DNA of 64,000 bases from Roseibium sediminicola (GCF_023156505.1 NZ_JALNMJ010000007.1:62001-126000), one strand, 5' to 3'. Shown: positions 1 to 8,920, numbered from the stretch's first letter. Notes: generated by a model not told the origin, from the letters alone. Numbers and translations: made by a program.

Positions 1-66
1 GCGATCAGCTTCGACCCGGCCTCGGCGCTGTTCTTCGATGCGAAGAGCGAAAAACGGCTGCGCTAA
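1..66 (+). CDS. ABC transporter ATP-binding protein, C-terminal fragment
   Basis: The first 22 codons are open in frame 1 and end in TAA; the tail reads FDPASALFFDAKSEKRLR. This matches the end of the TOBE/OB region of MalK/UgpC-type sugar-importer ATPases, which typically finish with a HLFDxxTGxRL-like strand. The gene starts upstream of the window, so the ATPase core is not visible and the substrate cannot be inferred. The call rests only on this short tail. Confidence 0.5.
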   Translation, partial: AISFDPASALFFDAKSEKRLR

Positions 67-418
67 AAGACATTAGATGGGTCGTCATTCCGGACGGTCT
101 GCAGCGAAGCTGCATGGCCAGATCCGGAACCCAGATGTATTTCGCGCCGAAGGCGCGTCCTCGTATAGTCGAATAGAGTTCGCTTGCGCTCACACTGATG
201 CGCTGGATTCCGGATCGGCGCACAGCAAATGCTGTGCTTGTCCGGAATGACGGTGAAAAACGGTTACCCCACTATTGTCATCCCGGCCGCAGCGTAGCGC
301 AGACCCGGGACCCATAACTCCCGGGCGGTAGCGTTTGTGCAAAACGGCCGCCGATGAAGGTTCCTGGTTCTCCGCTTTCGCGGAGAAGACAACTGGGAGG
401 CGGGTGGCGCTCGACCGC
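67..418. repeat. Intergenic region of palindromic repeats
   Basis: No gene is seen. An inverted pair CGTCATTCCGGAC (about 82-94) and GTCCGGAATGACG (about 240-252) bounds a unit of about 170 bp. A second unit of the GTCATCCCGG type lies at about 277-330. Positions 340-390 carry a sequence that recurs with few differences at 1401-1450, on the other side of the hydrolase gene. These are dispersed intergenic repeats and may fold or terminate transcription. Confidence 0.6.
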
Positions 419-1309
419 CTACATCTTCTCCTTCAGAAACTCCAATACTGCTTTCTCAGCCTTGTCATGCGCGGTGGCATTGAACCCGAATGTCACGCCG
501 AAGGTCGGGCTTTTCAGGGTGTTCTGGTAGTCCGGCATGACCGTTTCCTGACCCCATTTCGGATCGTCGAAACCTTGCAACGCGTCCGGAAATTCGGCGA
601 TCTCCACATTTGCATCCACTTCGGCAAGGGACGAGCAGAGTTCCGGCTGGGTCCAGTCGTTTTTGCCGGCATTCAGGATCAGAATCGGATCTGCAAAGAC
701 CGCGGAAGCGACCGATTTGCAATTGGGGTAGAACGACACCACCGCCCTGAAGCCTTCTGCGAAAAACTGCCGCGATCCGTCGCGGAGTGCGCTGCCGGTT
801 GTCGAGCTGCGCGACCAGCCGACGGCGCCGATCCGGTTCGGGTCAACGGCCGGATGTTGTTTCAGGTAAAACAGTGCGCCGAAAGCGTCCATGACCCGCT
901 CGCCGCCGAGGCCGCTGACCCCTTCGCCGAGCACATCCTCGCAGGTTCCCGAGACATCGCGTGGCGAGAAACTGTCAACTTGCAGAGTGGCATAGCCCGA
1001 CGCGCGAAACGTTGCGGCCCAGTCGTCCTGAAAGGCCTGCGGCCCCTGGCAGTCGTGCAGCAGCACCAGGGCGGGGAAGGGGCCGTCGCCATCCGGAAGG
1101 CCCAGCTTGCCGGAAATCGGAAATCCGGGCTTGGGCTTCAATTCGATGCCCTTGGCCTTGGCCTGCTTGATCTTGAATTTGCTCGGCGGCGTGGACGCGC
1201 TCGGAAAATCGACGATTGTCGTTTCCGCTGCGCTGGTAGGGAAAGGTGCAAGGAGGCTCGTGGCCGCCAGAAGGAGAGGCAAGAGCTGTCGTCGCTTGGC
1301 GAGTGGCAT
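419..1309 (-). CDS. Secreted dienelactone hydrolase-like alpha/beta hydrolase
   Basis: The predicted protein is 296 aa. I chose the ATG at 1309 because a GGGGGG ribosome site lies just upstream and the protein then opens with a signal peptide (basic MPLAKRRQ, hydrophobic stretch, cleavage near TSAAE); the longer reading frame is unlike coding sequence. The body has a dienelactone-hydrolase layout: LLHDCQGP oxyanion region, GWSRSS nucleophile elbow with Ser where classical enzymes have Cys, an Asp in LILNAGKNDW and a His in NATAHDKAEK near the C-terminus. It probably cleaves an ester or lactone in the periplasm; the substrate is unknown. It stands alone between repeat-rich spacers. Confidence 0.75.
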   Translation of the reverse strand: MPLAKRRQLLPLLLAATSLLAPFPTSAAETTIVDFPSASTPPSKFKIKQAKAKGIELKPKPGFPISGKLGLPDGDGPFPALVLLHDCQGPQAFQDDWAATFRASGYATLQVDSFSPRDVSGTCEDVLGEGVSGLGGERVMDAFGALFYLKQHPAVDPNRIGAVGWSRSSTTGSALRDGSRQFFAEGFRAVVSFYPNCKSVASAVFADPILILNAGKNDWTQPELCSSLAEVDANVEIAEFPDALQGFDDPKWGQETVMPDYQNTLKSPTFGVTFGFNATAHDKAEKAVLEFLKEKM

Positions 1310-1840
1310 GTGGTGTTCCCCCCAATAGATCGTTATTTTTGACGATGATAGGCGCAGAACTCGCGATTGTCTTGAAGAATTCCGGGAGGTTGCCTCAGCG
1401 CAAAGCGGCTGCCGATGAGGGGTCCGGGTCTCCGCTTTCGCGGAGATGACGGCAATGCACGTGACCAGGTCCATTCGTCGATGGGGTCGCAACCATCCTG
1501 CCCTGCCGGGCACCAAGCTCTAATGTCGGAGGTTGGGCGATGCGTTTCGCTTAATACCACTTCCCGGTTGCAGGGCTTGCGTTGCCTCTGTCATCATATG
1601 GTGTCAGGAGAACGCTAGGAGTTGAAAGCGCTGGCATTTTCCGGCTCTTCGCGCCCCAGAATTGCTGGGCGCCGGTCACCTGTTCCGCCAAACCGCCCAC
1701 ATTCCTTGAGTTTTCTTTCTTGACATGAATACTGATTCATGTGTCATATGCTGCAGCGTCAGGCGGCAATTTGGCGTTGTGCGGGCTGTGGGAGCGGCCC
1801 GATCGAGACGCCGGCCTTGCGCGCAACGGGAGGAGAATTC
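1310..1840. other. Intergenic region with repeat copy and importer promoter
   Basis: No convincing gene is present. 1401-1450 is the second copy of the sequence at 340-390. The right part holds the promoter and palindromic operator of the importer operon, listed separately. Overlapping short reading frames are not supported by a ribosome site or any family resemblance. Confidence 0.6.
1720..1749 (+). promoter_or_regulatory. Importer promoter with TetR-type operator
   Basis: TTGACA at 1720-1725 is a consensus -35 element. It overlaps the perfect palindrome ACATGAATACTGATTCATGT (1723-1742; 8-bp arms, 4-bp centre), which fills the spacer; a weak -10 (TCATAT/CATATG) follows at about 1744-1750. 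The identical palindrome lies in front of the tetR gene (20013-20032). An operator in the spacer is the classical position for repression. Regulation by that TetR protein is inference from the shared site. Confidence 0.75.
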
Positions 1841-3040
1841 ATGACGAAACGCGTATTCCGCTGGGCGATGCCGGTTCTGGCTGGCCTCGGCATCGCGGCG
1901 GCCGGCGCGACAGGCGCCCTGGCCGAGGACATCAAGATCGCCCATGTCTATGGCAAGACCGGACCGTTCGAGGCCTATGCGAAACAGTCGCATACCGGCC
2001 TGATGATGGGCCTGGAATATGCCACCGACGGCACCATGGAAGTCGATGGCCGCAAGCTGGTGGTGATCGAAAAGGACACCCAGCTGAAACCCGACATCGG
2101 CAAGGCGGCGCTGGCTGAGGCCTATGGCGACGACGAGGTCGACATTGCCGTCGGACCGGTTTCCTCCGGCGTGGCGCTGGCGATGCTGCCGGTGGCGGAA
2201 GAATACGAAAAGCTCTTGATTGTGGAACCGGCGGTCGCCGATTCGATCACGGGCGCCAACTGGAACCGCTACATTTTCCGCACCTCGCGCAACTCGTCCC
2301 AGGACGCGATTTCCAACGCGGTCGCGCTTGGCCAGGAAGGCGTCTCCATCGCGACGCTCGCCCAGGACTATGCCTTTGGCCGTGACGGCGTGGCCGCCTT
2401 CAAGGAAGCGCTCGAAGGCACCGGCGCCAAGCTGGTGTTCGAGGAATATGCCCCGACCGACACCAAGGACTTCACCGCCAACGCGCAGCGCGTCTTCGAT
2501 GCACTGAAGGACGAGCCGGGCCGCAAGTTCCTGTTCGTGATCTGGGCCGGCGGCGGCAATCCGATCAGCAAGATCAAGGCGATGGAACCGGAGCGGTTCG
2601 GCGTGGAGATCGCGACCGGTGGCAACATCCTGGCGGCCATGAAGGCCTACAAGGAACTGCCGGGCATGGAAGGCGCGACCTATTACTACTACGAGATCCC
2701 GAAGAATCCGGTGAATGACTGGCTGGTCGCCGAGCACCAGAAGCGCTTCGACGCGCCGCCCGACTTCTTCACCGCGGGCGGCATGTCCGCGGGCATCGCG
2801 ATTGTGGAAGCCATCCGCAAGGCCGGGTCCACGGACACCGAAGAGCTGATCGCGGCCATGGAGGGCATGGAGTTCGAGACGCCGAAGGGCAAGATGGTGT
2901 TCCGCGCCGAGGACCATCAGGCGCTGCAGCCGATGTATCACTTCAAGATCAAGGTCGACCCGGATGTCGAATGGGGCATTCCAGAACTGGTCCGCGAACT
3001 GAAGATCGAGGACATGAATATCCCGATCCGCAACCAGTAA
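1841..3040 (+). CDS. HAAT-family ABC importer substrate-binding protein
   Basis: This 399-aa periplasmic protein captures the substrate of the importer encoded downstream. The ATG at 1841 has AGGAG at 1831-1835 and opens a clear signal peptide (MTKRVFRWAMPVLAGLGIAA, cleavage near ALAED). The mature part begins IKIAHVYGKTGPFEAYAKQ, typical of Leu/Ile/Val-type binding proteins (Peripla_BP_6), with length usual for the family. It is the first gene of a six-gene operon and is followed by a strong hairpin. The substrate is unknown: many members bind aromatic or other organic acids, and the operator shared with an acyl-CoA catabolic operon points that way rather than to amino acids. Confidence 0.9.
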   Translation: MTKRVFRWAMPVLAGLGIAAAGATGALAEDIKIAHVYGKTGPFEAYAKQSHTGLMMGLEYATDGTMEVDGRKLVVIEKDTQLKPDIGKAALAEAYGDDEVDIAVGPVSSGVALAMLPVAEEYEKLLIVEPAVADSITGANWNRYIFRTSRNSSQDAISNAVALGQEGVSIATLAQDYAFGRDGVAAFKEALEGTGAKLVFEEYAPTDTKDFTANAQRVFDALKDEPGRKFLFVIWAGGGNPISKIKAMEPERFGVEIATGGNILAAMKAYKELPGMEGATYYYYEIPKNPVNDWLVAEHQKRFDAPPDFFTAGGMSAGIAIVEAIRKAGSTDTEELIAAMEGMEFETPKGKMVFRAEDHQALQPMYHFKIKVDPDVEWGIPELVRELKIEDMNIPIRNQ

Positions 3041-3047
3041 CGGCTCC

Positions 3048-3072
3048 GGCGCGGGCCCCTCCGGCCCGCGCC
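3048..3072 (+). other. Intercistronic hairpin after binding-protein gene
   Basis: GGCGCGGGCC (3048-3057) and GGCCCGCGCC (3063-3072) form a perfect 10-bp GC stem just after the stop codon. No T-run follows, so it is more likely a 3' mRNA-stabilising or partly attenuating structure that raises binding-protein message over the downstream genes than a full terminator. Confidence 0.65.
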
Positions 3073-3171
3073 CTGGGTCTTGCGACCCGCGCTTCCGGTC
3101 TGCCGCTTACTGGGCAGCCGGCACTCCATCCGATACAGTTTTGGCGCTCTGACCGACCTGGGAACACAATC

Positions 3172-3954
3172 GTGGCCAAGGAACACCCGATTCTTGAAAC
3201 AAGAGACCTGACCATCCGCTTCGGCGGGCATGTGGCGGTCGATCATGTCTCCTGCAGCTTCGACCGGGGCACGTTGACCGCCATCGTCGGGCCGAACGGC
3301 GCGGGCAAGACCACCTATTTCAACCTGATTTCCGGACAGCTGACCGCGACCTCCGGCAGCGTGCTTCTGAACGGCGAGACGATCACACGCATGTCCGTGC
3401 CCGAACGCACCGACCGGGGCATCGGCCGGGCCTTCCAGCTGACCAACCTGTTTCCGACGTTAAGCGTGCGCGAAAACGTGCGCCTGGTGGCGCAGGCCAA
3501 GGCAGGCAAGGGCTTCGATCTCTTTTCCGTTGCCGAAAGCCATGTCGAATTGCTGGAGCGGGCCGATCATGTGCTTTCGGAAGTCCGGCTGATCGACCAG
3601 GCGGATCAGATCGTGTCGGCCCTGCCTCATGGCGACCAGCGCAAGCTGGAAGTGGCGCTCCTGATCGCGCTCGGGCCGCAGGTGCTGATGTTCGACGAAC
3701 CGACCGCCGGCATGAGCGTCGACGAGGTGCCGGTGATCCTGGAACTGATCCAGAAACTGAAAGCCGACATGGACCGCACCATCCTTCTGGTGGAGCACAA
3801 GATGGACGTGATCCGCTCGCTCGCCGACCGCATCATCGTCCTGCACAATGGCGAGCTGGTCGCCGACGGCGATCCGGCCGAGGTGATCGCGCTGTCGATC
3901 GTGCAGGAAGCCTATCTCGGCAAGGCGCCGGAAGCCTCCGGGGAGGCTGCGTGA
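3172..3954 (+). CDS. livG: LivG-type ABC importer ATPase
   Basis: A 260-aa cytoplasmic ATPase of the HAAT importer. The GTG at 3172 fits the family length and puts the conserved start (ILETRDLTIRFGGHVAVD) near the N-terminus; in-frame codons further upstream cross the hairpin spacer and look non-coding. Walker A is GPNGAGKTT, Walker B is VLMFDEPTAGMS and the switch His is in LLVEHKMD. The signature loop reads LPHGDQRKLEV, the usual relaxed LivG form of LSGGQ. Its stop overlaps the start of the next ATPase by one base (TGATG), indicating translational coupling. Confidence 0.9.
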   Translation: MAKEHPILETRDLTIRFGGHVAVDHVSCSFDRGTLTAIVGPNGAGKTTYFNLISGQLTATSGSVLLNGETITRMSVPERTDRGIGRAFQLTNLFPTLSVRENVRLVAQAKAGKGFDLFSVAESHVELLERADHVLSEVRLIDQADQIVSALPHGDQRKLEVALLIALGPQVLMFDEPTAGMSVDEVPVILELIQKLKADMDRTILLVEHKMDVIRSLADRIIVLHNGELVADGDPAEVIALSIVQEAYLGKAPEASGEAA

Positions 3955-4679
3955 TGGCCGACAATCTTCTGAGCCTTTCCGGCGTGCACACCCATATCGG
4001 CCCCTATCACATCCTCCAGGGCGTGGACCTGACCGTGCCGGTGGGCGGCGTCACGGTCCTGCTCGGACGCAACGGCGCCGGCAAGACCACCACCTTGCGC
4101 ACCATCATGGGTCTGTGGACCGCGAGCAAAGGCGATGTCCGGTTCGAGGACCATGTCATCACGCGGCTGTCGACGCCGGAGATCTCCCGGCGCGGCATTG
4201 CCTTCGTGCCCGAGGACATGGGCATCTTCACCGACCTGACGGTCGGGGAAAACATGCTGCTGGCGGCCGCCAATGGCCCGATCGACGACAAGCGCCTGGC
4301 CTGGATCAAGGAGCTGTTCCCGCCGATCGGCACTTTCTGGAATTCGTCCGCCGGCACGCTTTCGGGCGGACAGAAACAGATGCTGTCGGTTGCCCGCGCC
4401 ATCATCGAGCCGCGCCGGCTGATCCTGATCGACGAGCCGACCAAAGGTCTCGCGCCGGCGATCATCAAGGCGATGACCGATGCGCTCAGGGAGCTGAAGG
4501 AAACCGACACCACCATCCTGCTTGTGGAACAGAATTTTGCCATGGCCTCGAGCATCGGCGACACGGTGGCCGTGATGGATGATGGAAGGATCATACATTC
4601 CGGATCCATGGCCGAACTGGCGGGGGACGCCGCCTTGCAGGAGAAACTCATGGGGCTGAGCCTGGAGGCGCATCAATGA
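3954..4679 (+). CDS. livF: LivF-type ABC importer ATPase
   Basis: A 241-aa second ATPase of the importer. The ATG at 3954 has GGGGAGG upstream; a GTG one codon earlier is possible. Walker A GRNGAGKTT, signature LSGGQKQMLS, Walker B LILIDEPTKGLAP and a LivF-typical LLVEQNFAMA switch region, where Gln takes the place of His as in most LivF proteins, are all visible. It pairs with the preceding LivG-type protein beneath the two permeases. It overlaps the following permease gene by ATGA. Confidence 0.9.
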   Translation: MADNLLSLSGVHTHIGPYHILQGVDLTVPVGGVTVLLGRNGAGKTTTLRTIMGLWTASKGDVRFEDHVITRLSTPEISRRGIAFVPEDMGIFTDLTVGENMLLAAANGPIDDKRLAWIKELFPPIGTFWNSSAGTLSGGQKQMLSVARAIIEPRRLILIDEPTKGLAPAIIKAMTDALRELKETDTTILLVEQNFAMASSIGDTVAVMDDGRIIHSGSMAELAGDAALQEKLMGLSLEAHQ

Positions 4680-5704
4680 GCGAGACATCGATCAAACCGC
4701 GGATCGAGAAGGTCCCCTTGAGCGAGCAGTTTTTCCAGAAACTGCCGGTGATGCTGGTGCCATTCCTGGCCGTTGCCGGGCTGATTGCCATCGGCAATCC
4801 GGCCAGTTGGCTGACCCTGACCGTGGCCGGTCTCGCCATGGGCATGATGATTTTCATTATGGCGTCCGGCCTGACGGTGGTCTTCGGCCTGATGGACGTG
4901 ATCAATTTCGGTCACGGGGCGTTCGTGGCCGTCGGCGCCTTTGTCGGTTTCACCGTGCTGGCCTGGCTGGCGGGCTGGACGACCTCGCCGTCGGTGATCA
5001 TGAACCTTGCCGCTGTCCTGATCGCGATCCTGGTGGCCATGGCGATCACCGGGCTTTTGGGCCTTGCGTTCGAGCGGGTCATCGTCATGCCCGTCTACGG
5101 CGAACACCTGAAGCAGATCCTGGTCACCATGGGCGGGCTGATTGTTGCCCAGCAGATGATTTACGTGGTCTGGGGGCCGGATGAGCTGCATCTGTCGCGC
5201 CCCGAGGCCTTTCAGGGCTCTTGGGTGATCGGCGAGGCGGCGATCGAAAAATACCGCCTGGTCGCGGTCGGCATCGGCCTCGCCCTCTTCGTCGCCATGC
5301 GCCACATCCTGAAGAACACCAAGATCGGCCTGCTGGTCAGGGCCGGGGTCGAAAACGGTGAAATGGTCGAGGCGCTCGGCTACCGTATCCGCCGCCTGTT
5401 CCTGATCGTCTTCATGACCGGTTCGGCACTCGCCGGTCTTGGCGGTGTCATGTGGGGGCTCTATCAGGAGACGATCACGGCCCATATGGGTTCGGAGATC
5501 ATGGTTCTGGTGTTCATCGTGGTGATCATCGGCGGGCTCGGCTCGGTCGAGGGCTGTTTCATCGGCGCGATGCTGGTCGGGCTACTGGCCAACTACACCG
5601 CCTTCCTGGCGCCCAAGGTGGCGCTGATCTCGACCATCGCGCTGATGGTGGCGATCCTGATGTGGAGGCCGCAGGGGCTCTATCCCGTAGTCAAGGCGAA
5701 ATAG
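4676..5704 (+). CDS. livH: LivH-type ABC importer permease
   Basis: A 342-aa inner-membrane permease. Many hydrophobic segments and the motif GLMDVINFGHGAFVAVGAFVG near residue 70 identify the BPD_transp_2 family, LivH branch; a long cytoplasmic loop (LLVRAGVENGEMVEALGYRIRR) corresponds to the ATPase-coupling region. The protein is longer than E. coli LivH (about 308 aa), mainly through an N-terminal extension of roughly 30 residues. ATG at 4676 overlaps the upstream stop. Confidence 0.9.
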   Translation: MSETSIKPRIEKVPLSEQFFQKLPVMLVPFLAVAGLIAIGNPASWLTLTVAGLAMGMMIFIMASGLTVVFGLMDVINFGHGAFVAVGAFVGFTVLAWLAGWTTSPSVIMNLAAVLIAILVAMAITGLLGLAFERVIVMPVYGEHLKQILVTMGGLIVAQQMIYVVWGPDELHLSRPEAFQGSWVIGEAAIEKYRLVAVGIGLALFVAMRHILKNTKIGLLVRAGVENGEMVEALGYRIRRLFLIVFMTGSALAGLGGVMWGLYQETITAHMGSEIMVLVFIVVIIGGLGSVEGCFIGAMLVGLLANYTAFLAPKVALISTIALMVAILMWRPQGLYPVVKAK

Positions 5705-5715
5705 GAGAGACGATC

Positions 5716-6777
5716 ATGCTGACCAGACTTCTCTCCGGCGACACGCCCCGCAGCGGCCTCCTGACCGCGCTTCTTCTGATCGTTCTGATCTCGCTGGCCT
5801 TTGCGCCGTTCCTGTTTCCCGGCACCAAGTCGCTGGAGACAGCGGCCCGGATCTGCATCTTCATCGTGCTGGTGGCGAGCTACGATCTCCTGCTCGGCTA
5901 TACCGGGATCGTCTCCTTCGCTCACACCATGTTCTTCGGCATCGGCGCCTATGGCACCGCACTGGCCCTGTCGGCGACCGGGCCGACCTACACCTCGCTG
6001 ATCTGGGGCACCGTCGCCGGTGCCGTGGTGGCGGCGGTGTTCGCCCTGATCATCGGGCTGTTCTCGCTGCGGGTGAAGGCGATCTTCTTCGCCATGGTGA
6101 CACTTGCGGTCGCGAGCGCCTTTGCCGTTCTGGTGTCGCAGATGTCCTGGCTCACCGGCGGCGAGGACGGGCTCAACTACAGGATCCCGCGCGAGCTGAC
6201 GCCGGCCTTCAAGCTGATCGACGAGAAGATCCTCGATGTGCGGATCAACGGCAAGCTGATGGCCTATTACCTGGTGTTTTTCGTCTCCGCGATACTGTTC
6301 CTGGTGATGCTTCGGATCGTCAACTCGCCCTTCGGACGGACGCTGAAAGCCGTGCGAGACAATGCTTTCCGGGCGGAAGCCATCGGCTACCGGGTCGTCT
6401 GGTACCGCACCACGGCAACGGTGCTCTCCGCCGTCATGGCGGCGCTGGCCGGTTCGCTGCTGGCGATCTGGCTGCGCTACACCGGTCCTGCGACCACTCT
6501 TTCCATGGAAATCATGATCGACATTCTGCTGATGGTCGTGATAGGGGGCATGGGAACGCTCTATGGAGCGGTGCTTGGGGCCACCTTGTTCATCCTGGCG
6601 CAGACCTATCTGCAGAACCTGATGGGCGTGGCGGCCGAGGCAACCAGCGCACTGCCGTTTGTGTCGACGCTGGTGGCGCCCGAGCGCTGGCTGCTCTGGC
6701 TGGGCGTCTTGTTTATTTTGTCGGTTTATTTCTTCCCGACGGGCATTGTCGGGCGATTACGGGCAGGGCGTGCGTGA
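5716..6777 (+). CDS. livM: LivM-type ABC importer permease
   Basis: A 353-aa second permease of the importer. The ATG at 5716 has AGGAGAG at 5704-5710, so the 88 codons of open frame further upstream, which lie over livH, are excluded. It contains LLGYTGIVSFAHTMFFGIGAYG, the hallmark segment of LivM proteins, and the coupling loop GRTLKAVRDNAFRAEAIGY. With livH it forms the channel. Its stop overlaps the GTG of the hydrolase gene, so both are probably translated from one message. Confidence 0.9.
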   Translation: MLTRLLSGDTPRSGLLTALLLIVLISLAFAPFLFPGTKSLETAARICIFIVLVASYDLLLGYTGIVSFAHTMFFGIGAYGTALALSATGPTYTSLIWGTVAGAVVAAVFALIIGLFSLRVKAIFFAMVTLAVASAFAVLVSQMSWLTGGEDGLNYRIPRELTPAFKLIDEKILDVRINGKLMAYYLVFFVSAILFLVMLRIVNSPFGRTLKAVRDNAFRAEAIGYRVVWYRTTATVLSAVMAALAGSLLAIWLRYTGPATTLSMEIMIDILLMVVIGGMGTLYGAVLGATLFILAQTYLQNLMGVAAEATSALPFVSTLVAPERWLLWLGVLFILSVYFFPTGIVGRLRAGRA

Positions 6778-7568
6778 ACGACAACTTGCTGCATATCCGC
6801 GATGTAGGATCCGGCCGGCCTCTGGTGATGATCCATGGCTGGTCCTGTCCGGGGTCCTTTTTTCAGGCACAGGTCGACGCTCTTATACCGGAGACGCGCT
6901 GCATCGTTCCCGATCTCCCGGGGCATGGGCAGACCGGCGGGCGGCTGCCGCTCAGCATCGCGTCGGCGGCCGACGCGGTTTATGCCGCCCTGGTCGAACG
7001 GGAGCTTGAGGAGATTGTCCTCGTCGGCTGGTCGATGGGCGCGCTGGTCTCCTATGCCCTGATCGAACGCTATGGTGCCGACCGGATTTCCCGTTTCGTC
7101 GCGGTCGACATGTCGCCGAAGGTTCTGAATTCGGCGGACTGGCCTCATGGCACGCGGAACGGGCTCAATGCCGAGCTGAACACCCATTTCCTGGATGGAA
7201 TGGTCGCCGACTGGCCGAAACTGCCCGGCCGGATCGCGCGCCGGCTGTTCGCGGAAGGAAAAGAACCCGACGCGGATCTGGTCGCCCTGGCGCGCAAGGA
7301 CATTGCCGCGTCGGATCCGGAAATGCTGCGGCCAATGTGGGCCTCTCTGACCGCGCAGGATTTCCGGCCGCTCTTGAAATCCTTCCCCGTGCCGTTTCAC
7401 CTGGCCGCCGGTCTGAAGAGCCAGCTCTATGGCGCGGGCGTCCATGCCTGGCACAGGGAAAACGTGCCGGATTACCACTTCCACGGCTTCGAGGCCTCCG
7501 GCCACGTGCCGCATATGGAAGAGCCGGAGAAGTTCAATCAGTTGCTGCTGGACCTGGTACGGGGTTAA
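6774..7568 (+). CDS. Alpha/beta-hydrolase linked to the importer
   Basis: A 264-aa cytoplasmic alpha/beta-fold hydrolase. GTG at 6774 overlaps the livM stop (GTGA). Motifs: HGWSCPG oxyanion loop (residues 21-27), PDLPGHGQTGG, nucleophile elbow GWSMG with Ser87, and catalytic His in SGHVPHMEEPE (about residue 244). The overall look is that of BioH/MhpC-type esterases, but there is no biotin or meta-cleavage gene nearby, so I give no symbol. Its position as last gene of the importer operon suggests it acts on the imported compound or on a derived ester or thioester. Confidence 0.8.
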   Translation: MNDNLLHIRDVGSGRPLVMIHGWSCPGSFFQAQVDALIPETRCIVPDLPGHGQTGGRLPLSIASAADAVYAALVERELEEIVLVGWSMGALVSYALIERYGADRISRFVAVDMSPKVLNSADWPHGTRNGLNAELNTHFLDGMVADWPKLPGRIARRLFAEGKEPDADLVALARKDIAASDPEMLRPMWASLTAQDFRPLLKSFPVPFHLAAGLKSQLYGAGVHAWHRENVPDYHFHGFEASGHVPHMEEPEKFNQLLLDLVRG

Positions 7569-7650
7569 GCCAACTCCTCAGGATGACGTTGAATGTGTTG
7601 TTCTTCTGCCTTCGTTCCTCGTTCGTGGGGGGCGGGAGAGGAGGTGCTGG

Positions 7651-7902
7651 TCAGTGTCCGCCGCCCCGTTTCGACTTCACGAATTCCACGAGCCGGTCGA
7701 GCAATGTCAGCACCAGAAAGACGGCAAGCAGGCCGACGAAGAAGCGCAGGTCCGTCAGCAGGGAGCCGTTGGTGATGTCCCAGCTGCGCACGCCGATATT
7801 GGCATAGGTCCAGACGGCATAGGCGATTGCCACGAAAAGCGCGGTTGCGACGAGCGATGTCAGGATGGTCTGCCAGGCCGGTCTGTTGGGTGTGTCGCTC
7901 AT
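7651..7902 (-). CDS. Small two-TM membrane protein
   Basis: 83 aa, starting at the ATG at 7902, which overlaps the stop of the preceding gene (7899-7901). Two hydrophobic segments (about residues 12-33 and 52-68) flank a short loop; the C-terminus is basic (VKSKRGGGH), suggesting both termini are cytoplasmic. I recognise no family. It is the last gene of the operon with the Rieske/ferric-reductase-like protein and may be an accessory subunit of that membrane complex (inference). Confidence 0.65.
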   Translation of the reverse strand: MSDTPNRPAWQTILTSLVATALFVAIAYAVWTYANIGVRSWDITNGSLLTDLRFFVGLLAVFLVLTLLDRLVEFVKSKRGGGH

Positions 7903-8660
7903 TTCAGCACCCTCGCGGTCTTGAGATCCACCTTGAACACCATCAGGTCGTCCAGCTGCTCGACCTCGCCTTCGACCTCGACAAAGAGCGCCAGCAAGGG
8001 TTTGAGGTCGTCGCCGAGGAGCTTGCCGTCGCTGTCGGCCATCAGGAAGAAATTGCGGCCGTTCACATCGCCGGAGGAGACAAAGACCGGCGGGATGCCG
8101 CCGGTGAGGCAGAGGTCGGCGCAGGCCTTGTGGGCAAGGCCCCGGCCGGGGCGCATGGCGCCGGCATAACACTTGCCGTCGCAGATCTCGCCGGTCAGTT
8201 TCCAGCGGCCGAGCGGGATGGCCTTGGACGGGAATCCACCCTCAAAACGGGTCTCGGCCGGCTCAACAGCGCCAACCTGGATCATGGTCAGATCTCCGCG
8301 CTTGACCGGCACACCGCGCAGGGAGACCGGCGTCGCCTTGTTGGCCTCGGCCTGGTCGAAGACACCGCGTTTGCCTTGCCCCGCCAGCATGTAGGTGCGG
8401 GCGGGCGTGTCGCCATCGCCCGGCACCCGCAGAACCGGATAGGGGCGCAGCTCCAGAAGGCCGACCTGTTCAAAGCGGTTGCCCCATTGAAAGGCGCCGT
8501 TGCCTGGGTCGTTCTGTGTCGAGGATAGGGCGAGCGCGGCAAGGCCGAGACCGGCGGTGAAACACAGCGAAAAGACGCCGAGAAAAATCACCAGCGGTTT
8601 CGGTACCTTGTTGAGATACCCGACGAAGAAGGGAGCGACCTTGGTCTGTTTCCAGCTCAT
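7899..8660 (-). CDS. Membrane-anchored protein with Cys/His motif
   Basis: 253 aa. The ATG at 8660 gives MSWKQTKVAPFFVGYLNKVP followed by one transmembrane helix (about 22-46) and an extracytoplasmic domain. This contains C160-x3-C164 and H177-x2-C180-x3-C184, then GGIPPVF; the spacing suggests a metal or redox site. No function is known to me. The gene sits between the small membrane protein and the haem-b/Rieske gene, so a role in the same electron-transfer complex is likely but inferred. Its start region is unusual: the last bases of the structured element at 8659-8920 provide the ribosome site (GAGGTTGGT) and the AT of the start codon. Confidence 0.75.
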   Translation of the reverse strand: MSWKQTKVAPFFVGYLNKVPKPLVIFLGVFSLCFTAGLGLAALALSSTQNDPGNGAFQWGNRFEQVGLLELRPYPVLRVPGDGDTPARTYMLAGQGKRGVFDQAEANKATPVSLRGVPVKRGDLTMIQVGAVEPAETRFEGGFPSKAIPLGRWKLTGEICDGKCYAGAMRPGRGLAHKACADLCLTGGIPPVFVSSGDVNGRNFFLMADSDGKLLGDDLKPLLALFVEVEGEVEQLDDLMVFKVDLKTARVLK

Positions 8661-8920
8661 ACCAACCTCAACAAATAAAAATCCATTTGACCATGACATG
8701 AAACTGTTCCGCGAGGAGCGTGTCGCGGAGCGATGTGGGTCATCGGCCAAGACGCGAGACGCTGCGGAGCGGTTTCATGTCGTGGCCTCCGGTGGCTTGT
8801 TCGGGCCCGCCGGACTACGTTGCGTCCCTTGACCGGCCAACCAGGCCGATCTGCGCGCCGCTCCTTGCCGACGGGTCCGATCAAGCCATCAAATGGGTTT
8901 TTATTTATTGAGGTTGGTAT
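8659..8920. repeat. Structured 262-bp element, copy 1
   Basis: The element begins ATACCAACCTCAA and ends with the inverted equivalent TTGAGGTTGGTAT; about 32 bp of terminal arms pair, with few mismatches. Inside, GACATGAAACTGTTCCGC (8695-8712) can pair with a near-complement ending at about 8781, and further on lies the hairpin CGGCC-AACCA-GGCCG. A second copy is at 23803-24066. It has no coding capacity for a transposase. One end gives the start signals of the 253-aa gene; the other gives the last base of the stop codon of the Rieske/ferric-reductase gene. Confidence 0.85.

Noticed and set aside
335..1342. 335-codon plus-strand frame opposite the secreted hydrolase
   Set aside because: The minus-strand protein has a signal peptide and catalytic motifs; the plus-strand translation has none.
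6774..7568. Naming the alpha/beta hydrolase bioH
   Set aside because: The fold and motifs fit many esterases; there is no biotin gene nearby and the operon concerns an importer.
8659..8920. Element considered as an insertion sequence
   Set aside because: It has inverted ends but is only 262 bp, has no transposase frame and no clear target-site duplication.
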